Of a stretch of DNA of 64,000 nt, positions 60,404-64,000 are shown piece by piece. The notes beneath the pieces were generated by a model, which saw only the letters and a list, made by a program, of their open reading frames with translations, was not told where the DNA came from and made no database searches. The DNA is from Paenibacillus sp. (GTDB taxonomy: Bacteria > Bacillota > Bacilli > Paenibacillales > YIM-B00363). The DNA is taken from the NCBI RefSeq assembly GCF_031177825.1, contig NZ_JAPSKE010000023.1, positions 1 to 64,000 of the forward strand. Reading direction: 5' to 3'. The position numbers were made by a program, and so were the translations under genes. Numbering within the stretch: position 1 is the stretch's first letter; every line of letters begins with the position of its first letter.

Positions 60404-61276
60404 TTAGAATAGAGCATTCTCTTTGCTAAATCTGGTCACAAGTCGGTTCGCAATATACACAAGGGTAAAACCGACGAGGGACTGATATACACCTGCTGCG
60501 GAGGACATTCCCAAATCGTTCAGCTTAATCAGACCACGGTAGACATAGGTGTCGATTGTATTGGTTACATCATACAGCGGACCTGAATCCATCGGAACCT
60601 GATAGAACAAACCGAAGTCGGAGTAAAAGATCGTACCGACCTGCAGCAATACGAGCGTAATTACCGTTGGCTTCAAAGCGGGTAATGTAATGTTCACCAT
60701 CTGTTGCCAACGGTTCGCTCCGTCAATAACCGCCGCTTCATAATACCCGCGGTCTATGCCGACCAATGTTGCGTAATAGATTATGCAGCTGTAACCAAAC
60801 ACTTTCCAGATATGCACAATCGTCAAAATGTATGGCCAGTATTTGGGCTCGGTATACCAGGTTATTCCACTCAAACGTAACGGCTCCAAGATGCTATTGT
60901 TAACGAATCCGGATTCTGTGCTGAGCATAGCGAACACCAAATAGCTGACAATAATCATAGAAATCAAATACGGCAACAAAATAATCGTCTGGTAAGTCTT
61001 CTTCCAAAAATTCGACCGAATTTCATTCAGCAGGATGGCAACACCGATCGAAATGACTGTCCCCAGAACGATAAACAGTGTATTGTAACCTAGCGTATTA
61101 CGAGTAATAACCCAGGCCTCTTTCGTCTTAAACAGGTATTCAAAATTGCTCAAGCCTGCAAATGGACTGTTGAGAATGCCTGCATTCCAGTTTACATGCT
61201 TGAAGGCAATGATGATCCCTGCCATAGGTACATAGTTATTGATCAGCAAGTATATCAGACCCGGGATCATCATCAT
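60404..61276 (-). CDS. Carbohydrate ABC transporter permease (LplB/YtcO type), start uncertain
   Basis: At least 290 residues; EAAVIDGANRWQQMVNITLPALKP is the permease loop and the fold is that of LplB. The first ATG (61276) gives MMMIPGLIYLL, but the frame stays open upstream with a basic leader (NKRKHKYKRFIPLY) that looks like a real N-terminus. The only nearby good ribosome binding site (GAGGAAGG, about 61352-61359) leads to GTG at 61349, which is in another frame and stops after eight codons. A one-base indel there would restore a start. Confidence 0.85.
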   Translation of the reverse strand: MMMIPGLIYLLINNYVPMAGIIIAFKHVNWNAGILNSPFAGLSNFEYLFKTKEAWVITRNTLGYNTLFIVLGTVISIGVAILLNEIRSNFWKKTYQTIILLPYLISMIIVSYLVFAMLSTESGFVNNSILEPLRLSGITWYTEPKYWPYILTIVHIWKVFGYSCIIYYATLVGIDRGYYEAAVIDGANRWQQMVNITLPALKPTVITLVLLQVGTIFYSDFGLFYQVPMDSGPLYDVTNTIDTYVYRGLIKLNDLGMSSAAGVYQSLVGFTLVYIANRLVTRFSKENALF

Positions 61277-61375
61277 ATACAGAGGAATAAACCGTTTATA
61301 TTTGTGCTTCCGTTTGTTGGTGCTAAGCGCAGCGTTTATTGATGTTCACCTTCCTCATTACCGCAAGACAATGAA

Positions 61376-62932
61376 TTACTTGTTCTGAGCGGCAGCCCAC
61401 TGATCCAGTTGAGCTTGCTTCTCTGCAATAATGTCATTGATGCCTGCAGCTTCTAATTCCTTCAAGAACACTGGCAACGTTTTCTCAGGATCAAGCATCC
61501 CCGTCATTAACGCTTCGTGGTACTTCGCCACGACATTGGAGCTTGCCGTCATTTGGTTGCGCACTTTGCTTGAGTCAAATGTGAAACCATATGCAGCGGA
61601 TTCAATTGCTGTATTGTTGAATTCCGTTTGCTCTTCCCAATAGTTAGCGGGATTGCCTGCCCATACATGACCGATCGTTTGGTTCGGCCACAACCAACCC
61701 CCGCTCGGTCTATAGCCAGTAGTCGTGGCATCCAAACCTTCCGGATAATCAACGATCGATTGACCATTAGATGCATCGCCTACTACAACGTAGTGCTTGT
61801 CCTGAATGCCATAGATCATCAGATTCGTCAACTCCGGATCTGTGTACATCAGGTTCAACAGCTTCATGGCAGCTTCCGGATGTTTCGAGCCGTTGCTGAT
61901 CGCCCATGTAGCCATTTGCACATCGGATGTTGTTTTGTAGGCCGGAATAATCTCGGATACAACGATCTCTATTCCATAGTTTCTTGTTTCCTGAACATCG
62001 AATCCGGGCTTCAAGTTCATGAATCCGCCGAACGCGCTGCCTGCCTTCATCATCGTGCCTACATTTTCCGTGTTATTGATTGCATCTTTCATAATAAGAC
62101 CGTTGTTGTACCATTTGTGCATGCGAGTAATAAAGTCCTTATAAAATTCAGTTTCATAAAGATTGACAACCTTCAACTCTTTCCCGAAATCCATCAATAC
62201 GCCAAGGTTCGTCATGTCGTCGCCTAGCGCATCCCAACCCCAGTTACGTACCAGTTCACCGTTGGAAGGAACTACCGGGATCACGTCCGGTTCGTTCTCA
62301 CGAATGATCATCAGCGCTTCTTCCAGTTGATCCAGTGTCTTAATATTTTCGTAGTCAATGTTGTACTTATCCGCCAAGTCTTTTCTCATTTCAAAGCCAT
62401 AAGCCTTGGCCAAGTCACGACCCGTTGTAATCCCGTAGATGTCGTCACCGATACGCCCCGCTTCAAGATACTCCTCACCAATCGCTTTCACCATATCTTG
62501 ACCGTACTTGTCGATCAGCTCGGTCAACGGAATGATTTGTCCGTTGTTAGCCATCGTGGCCAGCGGAGTCATGTAGATGGGCAGCAGGTCAACCCCTTTG
62601 CCGGATGACAGCATCATCGTTGTTTGCTGTACATAGTTGCCGTAAGAGATAAATGTCAAATTCACTTCAACATTTAATTTCTCTCTTGTAATTTTGTTTA
62701 TTTCCTCCACAACCAACTGTTTGTCTTCCTTGTCGGCGGACATCATGACTACATCAAGTTTGACAAGCTCTTTTTCCCGTAAATCTCCGGCTTGAACAGC
62801 GCCATCCGTTGAATTTCGACCCTCTTCCCCGTTCGTGGCATTGTTACTTGGGCTTCCGCAAGCCGTGATCAAGGTAACGCTCATCACAAGGAAAAGCAAA
62901 GAGGACATTGCACGTTTCATTTGTAAAAACAC
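61376..62932 (-). CDS. Extracellular sugar-binding lipoprotein (LplA/YtcQ type)
   Basis: A 518-residue lipoprotein (lipobox ITAC in SVTLITACGSPS). The mature protein has the type 1 extracellular solute-binding fold, long LplA version (TTMMLSSGKGVDLLPIYMT; ATWAISNGSKHPEAAMKLLNLMYTDPELTNLMIYG). First gene of the ABC operon; no ATPase gene is in it, as usual for CUT1 systems that share MsmX. Likely induced by the YesM/YesN pair. Confidence 0.92.
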   Translation of the reverse strand: MFLQMKRAMSSLLFLVMSVTLITACGSPSNNATNGEEGRNSTDGAVQAGDLREKELVKLDVVMMSADKEDKQLVVEEINKITREKLNVEVNLTFISYGNYVQQTTMMLSSGKGVDLLPIYMTPLATMANNGQIIPLTELIDKYGQDMVKAIGEEYLEAGRIGDDIYGITTGRDLAKAYGFEMRKDLADKYNIDYENIKTLDQLEEALMIIRENEPDVIPVVPSNGELVRNWGWDALGDDMTNLGVLMDFGKELKVVNLYETEFYKDFITRMHKWYNNGLIMKDAINNTENVGTMMKAGSAFGGFMNLKPGFDVQETRNYGIEIVVSEIIPAYKTTSDVQMATWAISNGSKHPEAAMKLLNLMYTDPELTNLMIYGIQDKHYVVVGDASNGQSIVDYPEGLDATTTGYRPSGGWLWPNQTIGHVWAGNPANYWEEQTEFNNTAIESAAYGFTFDSSKVRNQMTASSNVVAKYHEALMTGMLDPEKTLPVFLKELEAAGINDIIAEKQAQLDQWAAAQNK

Positions 62933-63136
62933 CCCTATTGTTTATGAATGAAGTTATTTTAGCAGATTAAAGTGTTAAATCTCTGTAAATATAATGTCCT
63001 ATGCAATCAAAATAATGACTTGTTGTTTGCTGAGAACCGCTTATCACGGTTGGATTCTTTAAAATATGATATGATTGGGCAATTCATATGAAAGTATGGA
63101 GCAATCACATTACTACAAGAGCGAGGCGAATCCCCT

Positions 63137-63898
63137 GTGACCAACTTGAAAGTAGCATTACAATTGTACACACTGCGCGATTACGATAAGGAAGATTTCG
63201 CAGGGAAACTGAGAAAAGTTCGCGAGGCAGGCTATGATGGCGTAGAGTTCGCAGGTTTCCATGGTATTCCTGCAGAAGAGTTGAAGGCGACGCTGGATAG
63301 TCTGCAACTGGCTTCCATGGGAAGCCATACTCGAATCGAGGAACTGCTGAACCATCTCGATGAGGTAGTTACTTACAACCAAACCATTGGCTCCTCTTAT
63401 ATTGTGATCCCTTATTATGAGATGACGTCTGAGGAGCATGTGCAGGCTCTGATCGGGATTGTGAAGGAAATAGCCCCTAAAATCCGGGCTGCAGGCATGG
63501 ACTTGCTGTATCATAACCATTACCATGAGTTTATGAACGACTTCGGCGACAAACCAATTCTGGAGACGTTGAAAGAAGCAACGTCCGCCAATGAATTGAA
63601 TTTCGAGATCGACATGTTCTGGACAACCCATGCCGGTCGCAACCCGGTTGATGTAATGCAACAATTTGGCCCGCGCTGCAAGACCGTTCATCTGAAAGAT
63701 ATGGTAAGCAGGGAAAGTAAAGAAATGACCGAGCTTGGGACTGGGATCCTGGATTTGAGCGGCATTCTCGCGAAGGCTCAAGCCTCCAATTATGAATGGG
63801 TCGTTGTGGAGCAAGATCGAATAAATATCGACGGGTATGTCAGCGTCAAACAGTCGCTTGATCATGTGAAAGCGCTGCTGCAGGGCCAGGGCAATTAG
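63137..63898 (+). CDS. Sugar phosphate isomerase/epimerase-like TIM-barrel protein
   Basis: A 253-residue AP-endonuclease-2/xylose-isomerase-like barrel (KVALQLYTLRDYDKEDFAGKLRKVREAGYDGVEFAGF). Likely metal ligands in YHNHYHEF, FEIDMFWTTHAG, HLKDM and VVEQD. Such proteins epimerise or isomerise sugars such as inosose or keto-sugars. The start is GTG at 63137. Divergent from the binding protein, so probably part of the same sugar regulon. Confidence 0.85.
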   Translation: MTNLKVALQLYTLRDYDKEDFAGKLRKVREAGYDGVEFAGFHGIPAEELKATLDSLQLASMGSHTRIEELLNHLDEVVTYNQTIGSSYIVIPYYEMTSEEHVQALIGIVKEIAPKIRAAGMDLLYHNHYHEFMNDFGDKPILETLKEATSANELNFEIDMFWTTHAGRNPVDVMQQFGPRCKTVHLKDMVSRESKEMTELGTGILDLSGILAKAQASNYEWVVVEQDRINIDGYVSVKQSLDHVKALLQGQGN

Positions 63899-63969
63899 AA
63901 ATCCCCCTAGATTATTTTGCTGAAGAGGCGGTTCAAATCAAATGGTCTCGCGGACTTCGCCGCGAAGAA

Positions 63970-64000
63970 GGGGCCCGACTTTTGGTCGAGCCCCCAGTTT
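63970..64000. terminator. Possible terminator at the right edge
   Basis: GGGGCCCGAC / GTCGAGCCCC with loop TTTTG and a trailing TTT cut by the window end; weak. Confidence 0.35.

Overview
The window looks like chromosomal DNA of a spore-forming Paenibacillaceae member (Paenibacillus/Cohnella type). It is high-GC, uses strong GGAGG-type ribosome binding sites, and carries a GerA-type germinant receptor operon, a yjlC-ndh pair under Rex-like sites, YesM/YesN two-component genes beside an Lpl-type sugar ABC transporter, FIMAH/OmpL47-type secreted proteins, a modular GH10 xylanase and a GH95 fucosidase. No rRNA, CRISPR array, prophage or plasmid backbone was seen. The only RNA gene recognised is a tRNA-Lys.

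Layout. 0-2.3 kb: MFS exporter start and a yhbD-yhbE-yhbF-like bactofilin operon with its own promoter and operator. 2.3-7.1 kb: large secreted beta-propeller protein divergent from a GntR/solute-binding fusion regulator. 7.2-11.1 kb: STAND-LuxR regulator divergent from a cupin, a copper-amine-oxidase-N-like secreted protein and a DUF2269 membrane protein. 11.1-15.4 kb: ribose-class sugar ABC operon whose permease is frameshifted. 15.5-17.7 kb: small ORF behind a perfect 43-bp palindrome, then the Rex-type ndh operon. 17.7-21.5 kb: GerA-type operon with a frameshifted lipoprotein gene. 21.6-26 kb: P450, hydrolase remnant, FtsH-like AAA protease with an acidic repeat tail, uridine kinase. 26-36.5 kb: 1307-residue xylanase, two small membrane proteins, a transposase-derived gene behind a LexA-like box, GH95 enzyme with a divergent AraC regulator, CHRD protein.

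36.5-45.3 kb is the most notable block: an eight-gene operon that reads as a complete cyanuric acid nitrogen-scavenging pathway. It has ABC uptake (three genes), a ring-opening cyanurate amidohydrolase (AtzD type), an isochorismatase-fold biuret hydrolase (BiuH type), an allophanate hydrolase (AtzF type), a cupin and a PucR regulator. Three GlnR/TnrA-type boxes lie upstream, one a perfect match to the consensus. Cyanurate would give carboxybiuret/biuret, then allophanate, then CO2 and ammonia, with expression tied to nitrogen limitation. A 5'-damaged amidase sits divergently.

46.6-48.1 kb holds a ParA/ribbon-helix-helix pair with TTTACG-type iterons both upstream and inside the second gene, next to tRNA-Lys. 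48.1-56 kb has small proteins, a secreted stalk-type protein, and a 1640-residue secreted PKD/LamG/discoidin protein followed by a 51-codon peptide whose N-terminal part resembles RiPP leaders. From about 56 kb the base composition becomes clearly more AT-rich: YesN/YesM, an Lpl-type sugar ABC transporter and a sugar isomerase/epimerase, probably a separately acquired sugar-utilisation locus.

Several single-base frameshifts (sugar permease, germination lipoprotein, amidase 5' end, possibly the 60.4-kb permease start) could be real decay or assembly errors; raw reads would decide.
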